A stretch of 8,257 bases of DNA from Sphingomonas sp. Its GTDB lineage: Bacteria; Pseudomonadota; Alphaproteobacteria; Sphingomonadales; Sphingomonadaceae. Positions 1 to 6,811 of the stretch are shown one piece after another. Position 1 is the first letter of the stretch. The number at the start of each line of letters is the position of its first letter. The stretch is from the NCBI GenBank assembly GCA_013822915.1, contig PNLG01000352.1:1-8257 (forward strand), given 5' to 3'. Made by a program: the position numbers and the translations under genes. Below the pieces are notes generated by a model. The model saw nothing but the letters and a program-made list of their open reading frames with translations, made no database searches and was not told the origin of the DNA.

Positions 1-84
1 TCACCGCTATGTTGGAAAGCATGATACGCGCATCAAGCACTTGAAATTCAGTTTTGGCGCCACACCGGTTTGGCAAGCGCCGCG

Positions 85-282
85 TCACCGACGAAACAAC
101 TGGTCGGCGCTGGCGCGGTGGCTGAGCGATCTGGCCTTTTGCGCCTGTGTCCGCGCGATTTCCGCCTCCAGCACGGCCACGCGCGCATCAAGCTCCGCAA
201 GCGACAGCGGGTCGAGGTCTTGCCGCGTGAGCGCCTCCAGCGGATCACCCGCGCGGCGCGGGAGATTCTCGTCCAAATCCAT
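85..282 (-). CDS. DUF1192 family small protein
   Basis: This 65-residue protein fits DUF1192, a family of short alphaproteobacterial proteins of unknown function. Residues 1-25 hold the conserved acidic, proline-containing start (MDLDENLPRR, then DPLEALTRQDLDPLS). Residues about 25-50 form a single amphipathic helix (LAELDARVAVLEAEIARTQ) that looks like a short coiled coil, and the tail is basic (ADQLFRR). I chose the ATG at 280-282 because the family motif begins there. A TTG at 316-318 would add 12 residues (MTAPRARSTLVD) that do not look like the family. No clear Shine-Dalgarno sequence precedes the ATG. The gene diverges from the quinone oxidoreductase gene; I know of no established functional link between the two. 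The family assignment is from memory of the motif. The stop is TGA at 85-87. Confidence 0.82.
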   Translation of the reverse strand: MDLDENLPRRAGDPLEALTRQDLDPLSLAELDARVAVLEAEIARTQAQKARSLSHRASADQLFRR

Positions 283-298
283 GTCAACCAGCGTTGAC
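283..298. promoter_or_regulatory. perfect inverted repeat in the divergent spacer
   Basis: GTCAACCAGCGTTGAC has 6-bp perfect arms (GTCAAC at 283-288 and GTTGAC at 293-298) around a 4-nt spacer. It directly abuts the DUF1192 start codon (280-282), and its right arm overlaps the TTGACC box proposed as the -35 of qor. Its position suits an operator able to affect both divergent genes, but no regulator is identified and the short length leaves room for chance. Confidence 0.35.
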
Positions 299-318
299 CG
301 GGCGCGCGGCGCTGTCAA
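290..318 (-). promoter_or_regulatory. weak candidate promoter of the DUF1192 gene
   Basis: On the minus strand a perfect -35 hexamer TTGACA lies at 318-313. The hexamer 17 nt further on (295-290, AACGCT) is a poor -10. If it is used, transcription would begin at about the ATG of the DUF1192 gene, giving a leaderless mRNA. That would fit the absence of a Shine-Dalgarno sequence. This is speculative. Confidence 0.22.
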
Positions 319-322
319 TAAG
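294..322 (+). promoter_or_regulatory. candidate sigma-70 promoter of qor
   Basis: TTGACC (294-299) is followed, after exactly 17 nt, by AATAAG (317-322), which matches four of six positions of TATAAT. Transcription would start near 329 and leave a leader of about 30 nt before the qor ATG at 359. The -35 box is good and the -10 box is weak. Confidence 0.4.
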
Positions 323-358
323 GAGGCAAGGGCATTTTTTTAACAAGGGGGCCGCACG

Positions 359-1360
359 ATGGCTGCACTTCCCGCGACGATGCGGGCCGTCGATCCGGTA
401 ACGCCGTGCACGGCAGACGCGCTGGTAGTGGTTGAGCGCCCCGTGCCGACACCGGGCGCGGGCGAAGTGCTGATCCGGGTGGCGGCCGCTGGCGTCAACC
501 GCCCCGATGTGCTGCAGCGCAAGGGGCAATATCCGATGCCACCGGGCGCGCTCTCTATCCTGGGGCTCGAAGTCGCGGGCGAGATTGTGGCGCTGGGCGA
601 CGGCGTGGAACCAGACCTGATCGGTCAGCCGGTCTGCGCGCTTTTGAGCGGCGGTGGCTATGCGGATTATGTCGCGGTGGCCGTCGGGCAATGCCTGCCC
701 GTCCCCGAAGCGCTGACGATGGTGGAGGCCGCCGCCATCCCCGAAACCCTGTTCACCGTGTGGACCAACTTGTTCGAGCGCGCCTATGCGGTGGAAGGTG
801 ATACTGTGCTGGTCCATGGCGGCACCAGCGGGATTGGCACGATGGCGATTGCGCTGGGTACGATCTTTAACCTGACGGTTATCGTGACGGCGGGGTCGGA
901 CGACAAATGCGCCGCCGCCCTGACGCTCGGCGCGGCGCATGCGATCAATTACCGGACCGAGGATTTCGTCGCGCGCGTGCACGACATCACCGGCGGGCGC
1001 GGGGTTCAGGCCGTGCTCGACATGGTGGGCGGCGATTATGTGCCCCGCAACCTGCAATGCCTGGCCGATGACGGGCGCCATGTCTCGATCGCGGTGCAGG
1101 GCGGGTTGATGGCGACGATCCCGATCTTTGAAGTGATGCGCCGCCGCCTGACGCTGACCGGATCGACGCTGCGCCCGCGCGACACCGCGTTCAAGTCGAT
1201 GGTCGCCGATGAACTGGCGCGCATCGTCTGGCCGCATGTGAATGCGGGCAAGCTGAAACCCGTGATCGACACCACTTTCCCATTGGCGCAGGCAGACGCC
1301 GCTCACGCCCGGATGGAGGGCGGCGACCATGTCGGCAAGATCGTGCTGACGCTGGGCTAA
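359..1360 (+). CDS. qor: NAD(P)H:quinone oxidoreductase, PIG3/zeta-crystallin type
   Basis: This 333-residue cytosolic protein belongs to the zinc-free quinone oxidoreductase branch of the medium-chain dehydrogenase/reductase superfamily, which reduces quinones or enones with NADPH. The N-terminal GroES-like catalytic domain covers about residues 8-125, with the family string GEVLIRVAAAGVNRPDVLQR (35-54) and GLEVAGEIVALG (69-80). The Rossmann domain covers about 126-260, with TVWTNLF (133-139), typical of the PIG3 subgroup, and the nucleotide-binding loop HGGTSGIGT (153-161). The C-terminus returns to the catalytic fold and ends HVGKIVLTLG. No structural-zinc cysteine cluster is present. The ATG at 359 has an AAGGGGG ribosome binding site at 345-351, 7 nt upstream. 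The length is normal for the family. The last 30 nt recur after yqiK. The true substrate cannot be read from sequence. Confidence 0.93.
   Translation: MAALPATMRAVDPVTPCTADALVVVERPVPTPGAGEVLIRVAAAGVNRPDVLQRKGQYPMPPGALSILGLEVAGEIVALGDGVEPDLIGQPVCALLSGGGYADYVAVAVGQCLPVPEALTMVEAAAIPETLFTVWTNLFERAYAVEGDTVLVHGGTSGIGTMAIALGTIFNLTVIVTAGSDDKCAAALTLGAAHAINYRTEDFVARVHDITGGRGVQAVLDMVGGDYVPRNLQCLADDGRHVSIAVQGGLMATIPIFEVMRRRLTLTGSTLRPRDTAFKSMVADELARIVWPHVNAGKLKPVIDTTFPLAQADAAHARMEGGDHVGKIVLTLG
1331..1360 (+). repeat. direct repeat, copy 1 (3' end of qor)
   Basis: These last ten codons of qor, including the stop, match 3768-3797 at 27 of 30 positions. The first 19 nt (gtcggcaagatcgtgctga) are identical. 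Both copies are read in the same frame and both end with a stop at the same codon. The copies lie 2437 bp apart and flank yqiJ-yqiK. Confidence 0.85.
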
Positions 1361-1379
1361 GTCACACTCTCACGATCAA

Positions 1380-1403
1380 AAATCGGCATCGAGAGTCCGA
1401 TTT
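1380..1403 (+). terminator. weak hairpin downstream of qor
   Basis: AAATCGG (1380-1386) and CCGATTT (1397-1403) form a 7-bp stem with a 10-nt loop, 19 nt after the qor stop. The stem is A/T-rich at its base and the downstream bases (cgctag) give no U-run, so it is only a weak terminator candidate. It would separate qor from yqiJ. Confidence 0.25.
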
Positions 1404-1457
1404 CGCTAGTAGCCGGTTGCAAGCCGCTATAGCTTTGCCAGCAACAGGAGATCGGTC

Positions 1458-2069
1458 GTGATTGCCGTGCTGGGCGCGCCGGAGAGCATTGCGTTTGTCG
1501 CCGCCCTTATTTTGATGGTGTTGGTCGGCGTGGTCCAGCTAATTGGGATCGGCGGTGATGTTGACGCGGACGCGCCGGCGGCAGCCTCCGTCGATCTCCT
1601 AAGCTGGCTGGGTTTTGGCCGAGTGCCGGTCATGGTGCTGCTCATCGTGTTTCTGGGCAGTTTCGGCAGCACGGGGCTGCTCATCGAACAACTGGCCCAT
1701 GATATGTTCGGCACCCTGTTATCGCCGCTGTTCGCGGTGCCGGGTGCGCTGGCGGCAAGCGTGCCGCTGACCGCGCTCGGTGCAAGGATATTGGCAAAAC
1801 TGCTGCCGCGCGACGAGACCAGCGCGGTCTCGCTCGATTCGCTGATCGGCGAATATGCGCGCGTCACCACGGGTCGCGCCGCCGCCGGATCGCCCGCGCG
1901 GGCGCGGGTGGAGGATCGCCACGGCCAGCCGCATTTCGTCATGGTCGAGCCCAATTCGCACGACCAGGTTTTTGAGGAGGGAGAGGCAATTCTCCTCGTG
2001 CGGCGCGAGGATAATCTGTTCCGCGCCATTTCCCGCGGCGACCATCGTTTGCCACATATCGGAGTGTAA
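1458..2069 (+). CDS. yqiJ: YqiJ-like membrane protein with OB-fold (DUF1449, NfeD-related)
   Basis: This 203-residue inner-membrane protein resembles YqiJ, the partner encoded next to the flotillin YqiK in Escherichia coli and many Proteobacteria. Three hydrophobic segments are visible at about residues 11-32, 56-76 and 85-107. An acidic stretch (GGDVDADAP, 32-40) lies between the first two. The soluble C-terminal part, about 122-192, has the beta-rich pattern of an NfeD/YqiJ OB-fold (LIGEYARVTTGRAAAGSPAR, then PHFVMVEPNS and ILLVRREDNLFRAI). The start is GTG at 1458, supported by AGGAG at 1446-1450, 7 nt upstream; no ATG competes. The stop lies 5 nt before yqiK, so translational coupling is likely. 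NfeD-type proteins accompany SPFH proteins and are thought to shape flotillin membrane assemblies. The precise role of YqiJ is not settled. Confidence 0.87.
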   Translation: MIAVLGAPESIAFVAALILMVLVGVVQLIGIGGDVDADAPAAASVDLLSWLGFGRVPVMVLLIVFLGSFGSTGLLIEQLAHDMFGTLLSPLFAVPGALAASVPLTALGARILAKLLPRDETSAVSLDSLIGEYARVTTGRAAAGSPARARVEDRHGQPHFVMVEPNSHDQVFEEGEAILLVRREDNLFRAISRGDHRLPHIGV

Positions 2070-2074
2070 AGTCG

Positions 2075-3757
2075 ATGAATGACCTTGTTACGCAGGGCGG
2101 CTGGGTGCTGCCCTATGTCGTGTTTCCGGGGATTGGCCTCATTGGCCTGCTCATCATCGGATTGATCATCGCGCGCCTCTACAAGCGGGCATCGAAGGAA
2201 GTCGGGTTTGTGCGCACCGGGTTTGGCGGCGAACGGGTCGTCATCAATGGCGGCGCGTTGGTGTTGCCGGTTTTCCATGAAACCATGCCCGTCAACCTCA
2301 ACACCGTGCGGCTGGCGGTGGAGCGCAAGAACACCGACGCGCTGATCACGTTCGACCGGTTGCGGATCGACGTGAAGGCCGAATTCTATGTCCGGGTGCG
2401 GCCCGATGCGCAGTCGATTGCGACCGCTGCACAAACGCTTGGCATGCGCACCATGCATCCCGATGCGCTAAAGGAACTGGTCGAGGGCAAGTTTGTCGAT
2501 GCGCTGCGCTCGGTCGCGGCGGGCATGACGATGGCGCAGCTCCATGAACAGCGCAGCGAATTCGTGCAGAAAGTGCAGCAGGCCTCCTCGGTCGATCTGG
2601 CGATGAACGGGCTCGAACTGGAAAGCGTATCGCTCACCGGGCTCGACCAGACGTCGATCGAGCATTTCAACGCGAACAACGCCTTTGACGCCGAGGGGCT
2701 CACCAAGCTTACCGAGCAGATCGAACTGCGCAAAAAGGCGCGCAACGATATCGAACAGGACACGCGCGTGCAGATCGAGACCAAGAATCTCGAAGCCTCG
2801 CGCCAGAGTTTTCTGATCGGTCGCGACACCGAATTTGCCCGGCTTGAGCAAGAGCGCGAGATCGAAATGAAGCGCGCCGCGCAAGCATCCGAAGTCGCGC
2901 GCGAACAGGCCCTGCGCCAGCAGGAATCCGAACAGGCGCGGATCGAAGCGAAGATGCAGATCGACAGCCAGCAGATCGAGGCTGACCGCGCCGTCAAGGA
3001 AGCGCAAATCGCCCAGGCGCAAGCACTCGAACTGGCGCGGCAGGAACAGCAGATCGCGGTGCAGAACAAAAGCCGGGAGGAAAGCCAGGCGCGGGCCGAG
3101 GCGGACGGCGCGCGCGCCAAAGCGGTTGCCGCCGAAGAGCAGGTCGGCACTGCGCGCGAAACCGAGATCGCCGAACGGCAAAAGCGGATCGAATTGATCG
3201 ACGCCGCGCGCGAGGCCGAACGCGCCGCCATCGGCATCAAGGTTCAGGCTGACGCGGAAAAACAGGCCGCTGCCGATCGTGCCGAAGCCCAGCGCCTGAG
3301 CGCCGAGGGCGACGCCGAGGCGATGAAGCTGAAGGCAGAAGCCGACCGGGTGCGGTTCAACGTTGAAGCCGCGGGCCAGCGCGCGCTCAACGAAGCCGCC
3401 AATCTGCTATCGTCAGCCCAGGTGTCGCTCCAGACCAAGCTTGCGCTGCTGAACATCTTGCCAGAGGTGATCCGCGAGGCCGCCAAGCCGATGGAGGCAA
3501 TCGACAGCATTAAGATCGTTCAGGTCGAGGGGCTGAGCGGCCAGAGCAATGGCGGACCCGCCGACGGCGGCGATCAAAACCTCGCCAGTTCGGCGGTGTC
3601 AGCGGCGCTGCGCTATCGCGCCCAGGCGCCGTTGATCGATGGGCTGATGAAGGAATTGGGGCTGGACGGCGCATCGCTTGACGCCCTGACCAAGCCGGTG
3701 TCGGCGCCCCATACCGCGCTGCCGCCTGCCACAGCAGAGGCGACAGATCGCGAATGA
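2075..3757 (+). CDS. yqiK: Flotillin-family SPFH protein YqiK
   Basis: This 560-residue protein is close in size to E. coli YqiK (about 550). A single membrane anchor spans about residues 11-34 (VLPYVVFPGIGLIGLLIIGL and on). It is followed by an SPFH/band-7 domain, about 40-210, with VRTGFGGERVVINGGALVLP (46-65) and the beta-strand region ITFDRLRIDVKAEFYVRVRP (91-110). A charged coiled coil rich in Glu, Ala, Gln and Arg runs from about 210 to 440. The flotillin C-terminal segment follows (LLSSAQVSLQTKLALLNILP, 444-463), then a low-complexity tail. Flotillins oligomerise into membrane microdomain scaffolds. The ATG at 2075 has GGAG at 2061-2064, inside the end of yqiJ. Another ATG at 2079 is out of frame. 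The stop codon touches a remnant of a second qor 3' end, so the extreme C-terminus may have been altered by that event. Confidence 0.93.
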   Translation: MNDLVTQGGWVLPYVVFPGIGLIGLLIIGLIIARLYKRASKEVGFVRTGFGGERVVINGGALVLPVFHETMPVNLNTVRLAVERKNTDALITFDRLRIDVKAEFYVRVRPDAQSIATAAQTLGMRTMHPDALKELVEGKFVDALRSVAAGMTMAQLHEQRSEFVQKVQQASSVDLAMNGLELESVSLTGLDQTSIEHFNANNAFDAEGLTKLTEQIELRKKARNDIEQDTRVQIETKNLEASRQSFLIGRDTEFARLEQEREIEMKRAAQASEVAREQALRQQESEQARIEAKMQIDSQQIEADRAVKEAQIAQAQALELARQEQQIAVQNKSREESQARAEADGARAKAVAAEEQVGTARETEIAERQKRIELIDAAREAERAAIGIKVQADAEKQAAADRAEAQRLSAEGDAEAMKLKAEADRVRFNVEAAGQRALNEAANLLSSAQVSLQTKLALLNILPEVIREAAKPMEAIDSIKIVQVEGLSGQSNGGPADGGDQNLASSAVSAALRYRAQAPLIDGLMKELGLDGASLDALTKPVSAPHTALPPATAEATDRE

Positions 3758-3797
3758 GGGCGTCGCCGTCGGCAAGATCGTGCTGATGCCGGGCTAG
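3756..3797 (+). pseudogene. remnant of a qor 3' end (direct repeat copy 2)
   Basis: Read from 3756, the codons give EGVAVGKIVLMPG and a TAG stop (3795-3797). The true qor ends EGGDHVGKIVLTLG and a TAA stop. At DNA level 3768-3797 matches 1331-1360 at 27 of 30 positions, 19 of them consecutive; GAGGGC (3756-3761 and 1316-1321) is also shared just upstream. Reading frame and stop position are conserved, which makes chance very unlikely. Nothing upstream of 3756 resembles qor, so this is only the last 13 codons. It overlaps the last two bases of the yqiK stop. The silent differences and the one-codon length difference suggest an old duplication or a copy from another strain rather than a recent exact repeat. 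Confidence 0.75.
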
Positions 3798-3831
3798 GGC
3801 GGCGCAGCACCCCAGCCGCACGCTTTCATAC

Positions 3832-3851
3832 GCGCGCAACAATTTGCGTGC
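3832..3851 (+). terminator. 8-bp stem-loop downstream of yqiK
   Basis: GCGCGCAA (3832-3839) pairs with TTGCGTGC (3844-3851) over 8 bp, including one G-U pair, around a 4-nt loop (CAAT). It lies 75 nt after the yqiK stop and 35 nt after the qor remnant. No U-run follows (ctaaaacac), so intrinsic termination is uncertain. The compact stem and position make it the best end signal for the yqiJ-yqiK transcript. Confidence 0.35.
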
Positions 3852-3890
3852 CTAAAACACTCGGATGGGTCGGGCAGACGGCGGGATGAG

Positions 3891-3901
3891 GTGACGGTCA
3901 C
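3891..3901. promoter_or_regulatory. short palindrome upstream of the lipoprotein gene
   Basis: GTGACGGTCAC is a perfect palindrome with 5-bp arms around one central base, 67 nt upstream of the lipoprotein ATG. It could be an operator half-site pair. No matching regulator is known to me for this context, and an 11-mer can arise by chance. Confidence 0.2.
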
Positions 3902-3923
3902 GCGCGGGTGATGGGGCCCGCGC
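3902..3923 (+). promoter_or_regulatory. GC-rich hairpin in the lipoprotein leader
   Basis: GCGCGGG (3902-3908) pairs perfectly with CCCGCGC (3917-3923) around an 8-nt loop (TGATGGGG). It begins right after the palindrome at 3891-3901 and ends 44 nt before the ATG at 3968. No U-run follows. It may be a leader structure or part of a terminator region for upstream transcription. Confidence 0.3.
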
Positions 3924-3967
3924 CATTATCACATCGCGCGGCACCGACTTTGGGGGAGGGTTTTGGC

Positions 3968-5041
<1,074 letters not shown>

Positions 5042-5044
5042 GTT

Positions 5045-5629
5045 TCAATAAGCAGGCTGTGCCCAGACATTGCCCGCCGGACTATAGCGGCACACCAGAT
5101 AATCGTCGCGCGTATTGCTGGCGAGCGCGCAGCCCACCGCCGCTGTGCTGCGCCAGATAATCTGGGTGTAATGGCCGACATCGCCCCATTTGCCGGTCAG
5201 GCTGAAATCGGGCGTCGGGCGGTTGATGAAATCCTTTCTCTCCGCCACCCAAAGATCGACCATTTCCGCATAGCGATAGGCGCCCCGCGTGCCGGTGAAC
5301 AGATTTTCGCCCTGACGTGGCCGGTCGCGCGGCTGGTCAGCATGGCGGAAATCGCCGGTGCGCGCGAGCGTCTGCGCATAGCCCGCTGCGTCTGCCGCCA
5401 GCGCATCGTCCCACACCAGCGGCGGCAGCCCGAGTGCGGCGCGTGCGCGGTTGTGCCCGGCGAGCATATCGGCGCGCAGCGCTTCGGCACCGCGCGGTGG
5501 CGCCACCTTGGGCGTTGCCACCCGCTCGACCACCCGTGTCGGACGCTCTGCCGCACCCTGCGCCACGCACCCGATCAACGCGGTGGCGGCGGCGATTATC
5601 GCGGGGCATTTCGCCGAATTACTGGTCAC
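5045..5629 (-). CDS. CAP/SCP-domain lipoprotein
   Basis: This 194-residue protein belongs to the cysteine-rich secretory/antigen 5/PR-1 (CAP) superfamily. The N-terminus (CPAIIAAATALIG then Cys21) is a signal peptide with lipobox LIGC, so it is probably a lipoprotein. The CAP domain spans about residues 50-190. Both family signatures are intact: GHYTQIIWRST (152-162) and YLVCRYSPAGNV (177-188). The likely cavity tetrad is His96 (RHAD), Glu108 (GEN), Glu130 (WVAERK) and His153 (GHYTQ). Bacterial CAP proteins have no agreed activity; roles in lipid binding or the cell envelope have been proposed. The GTG start at 5629 is chosen because AAGGAG stands 7 nt upstream and the signal peptide follows. 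Longer frames up to 5815 would run antisense through hemW. It diverges from hemW and converges with the TbpB-like lipoprotein gene 3 bp away. Confidence 0.88.
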   Translation of the reverse strand: MTSNSAKCPAIIAAATALIGCVAQGAAERPTRVVERVATPKVAPPRGAEALRADMLAGHNRARAALGLPPLVWDDALAADAAGYAQTLARTGDFRHADQPRDRPRQGENLFTGTRGAYRYAEMVDLWVAERKDFINRPTPDFSLTGKWGDVGHYTQIIWRSTAAVGCALASNTRDDYLVCRYSPAGNVWAQPAY

Positions 5630-5659
5630 TCGCCCGCTCCTTCGCCATAGCCGCAGATC

Positions 5660-6811
5660 ATGGACCACCCTAACCCGCTTGCGCTCTATATCCATTGGCC
5701 GTTTTGCGTGTCCAAATGCCCCTATTGCGATTTCAACAGCCATGTGCGCGGCGAAATCGATCAGGCGGCGTGGGAATCGGCTCTGCTGCGCGATCTGGCG
5801 CATGAAGCGGCGCAATTGCCGGGGCGGCGGCTAAGCTCGATCTTTTTCGGCGGCGGCACCCCCAGCCTGATGCCACCATCAACCGTCGCGGCGCTGATCG
5901 CGGCCGCCGAGCGGGCTTGGGGCTTTGCGGATGACGTGGAGATCACGCTGGAGGCCAATCCATCGTCGGTGGAGGCAGCGCGCTTTGCCGATCTGGCGGC
6001 AGCAGGCGTGAACCGGGTGTCGCTGGGCCTGCAAGCGCTGGAGGATGACGCGCTGCGGATGCTGGGCCGCGCGCATGACGTGGCCGAAGGGCTGGCAGCG
6101 CTCGCCACCGCGCAAGCGGCGTTCGCGCGGGTGAGCTTTGACCTCATCTATGCGCGCCCCGGCCAGAGTGCTGGGGCATGGGCGTCCGAACTTGCGCGCG
6201 CAATCAGCTTTGGCACCGAACATCTGTCGCTCTATCAGCTGACGATCGAACCAGGCACGCGCTTTGCGACCGATGCCGCTGCCGGTCGGCTGCATCTGCC
6301 CGAAGAGGAGGAGGCCGCTGCGCTGTTCGAACAGACACGCGCGATTACCGCCGCCGCCGGGCTGCCCGCCTATGAAGTGTCGAACCACGCGCGGCCCGGC
6401 GCGCAGAGCCGCCATAACCTGACCTATTGGCGCTATCACGACTATGTCGGCATTGGCCCCGGCGCGCATGGCAGGCGCGGCGGGATGGCGACAATGCGCC
6501 ACAAAAAGCCCGAAAACTGGATGGGCGCGGTGGCGCGTAACGGGCACGGGCTGGTCAGCGAGGAACCACTTTCACCCGCGATGCGCCGCGACGAAGCGCT
6601 GCTGATGGGGCTGCGCCTGAGCGAGGGGATCGACCTCGCGCGCGTGGCAGCACTTTCGGGTGAGACGCCCGACACGGTGATCGACGTGCAGGCGGCAGCG
6701 AGTTTGGCGGCGACGGGACTGATCGCACGCGCGAGGGGGCGGCTGTGCGTGACCGACCGGGGGATGCTGGTGCTGAACGCGATTATCGCGGCACTCGTGC
6801 CCGATCGCTAG
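5660..6811 (+). CDS. hemW: Radical SAM heme chaperone HemW (formerly HemN-like)
   Basis: This 383-residue cytosolic or membrane-associated protein binds heme and is proposed to insert it into respiratory enzymes. The radical SAM cluster motif is C16-x3-C20-x2-C23 followed by Asp-Phe (CPYCDF). HemN, the true coproporphyrinogen dehydrogenase, has a further Cys after this motif; its absence places the protein in HemW. GGGTPS (64-69) and EITLEANP (94-101) are the SAM-binding strands. VSLGLQ (120-125), SFDLIYARPGQ (159-169) and the heme-chaperone motif HNLTYW (252-257) follow. The C-terminal winged-helix-like region ends about residue 380. Length is typical. The ATG at 5660 lacks a good Shine-Dalgarno sequence, but the protein begins just before the conserved LALYIHWPFC. 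Only 30 bp separate it from the divergent CAP start, so its promoter probably overlaps that gene's beginning. Confidence 0.95.
   Translation: MDHPNPLALYIHWPFCVSKCPYCDFNSHVRGEIDQAAWESALLRDLAHEAAQLPGRRLSSIFFGGGTPSLMPPSTVAALIAAAERAWGFADDVEITLEANPSSVEAARFADLAAAGVNRVSLGLQALEDDALRMLGRAHDVAEGLAALATAQAAFARVSFDLIYARPGQSAGAWASELARAISFGTEHLSLYQLTIEPGTRFATDAAAGRLHLPEEEEAAALFEQTRAITAAAGLPAYEVSNHARPGAQSRHNLTYWRYHDYVGIGPGAHGRRGGMATMRHKKPENWMGAVARNGHGLVSEEPLSPAMRRDEALLMGLRLSEGIDLARVAALSGETPDTVIDVQAAASLAATGLIARARGRLCVTDRGMLVLNAIIAALVPDR

Noticed and set aside
19..44. imperfect palindromes (8 of 10 pairs over 19-38, and TCAAGCACTTGA at 33-44) downstream of the DUF1192 gene
   Set aside because: They are possible terminator-like symmetry, but mismatched, very short and without a U-run on the minus strand; too weak to list as a feature.
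3..84. short plus-strand frame ending in TGA at 42-44, and a frame open from position 2 to 343
   Set aside because: The first shows only 13 codons, so it could be the tail of a gene to the left but cannot be identified. The second runs antisense through the DUF1192 gene and resembles nothing.
284..1330. 348-codon open frame on the minus strand opposite qor
   Set aside because: It is an antisense shadow of a clear qor gene. Its sequence is rich in Arg, His and Gln, typical of shadow frames in high-GC DNA, with no recognisable domain.
1428..1433. TATAGC as a -10 box for yqiJ
   Set aside because: No acceptable -35 box lies 16-18 nt upstream, so it is not supported as a promoter.
1427..2458. 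343-codon minus-strand frame across yqiJ and the start of yqiK
   Set aside because: It spans two well-supported genes and an intergenic region and has a low-complexity Ser/Arg/Thr composition with no family resemblance.
2386..3240. 284-codon Cys/Ser-rich minus-strand frame inside yqiK, with a second overlapping 237-codon frame
   Set aside because: Both are mirror images of the Glu/Ala/Arg codons of the flotillin coiled coil, not independent genes.
3908..3967. upstream GTG start for the surface lipoprotein
   Set aside because: It would put 20 residues before a good signal peptide, and the GTG lies inside a hairpin stem, whereas the ATG at 3968 has a strong ribosome binding site.
5630..5815. 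longer N-terminus of the CAP protein
   Set aside because: It would overlap the beginning of hemW antisense. The GTG at 5629 has AAGGAG and leads straight into a lipobox signal peptide.
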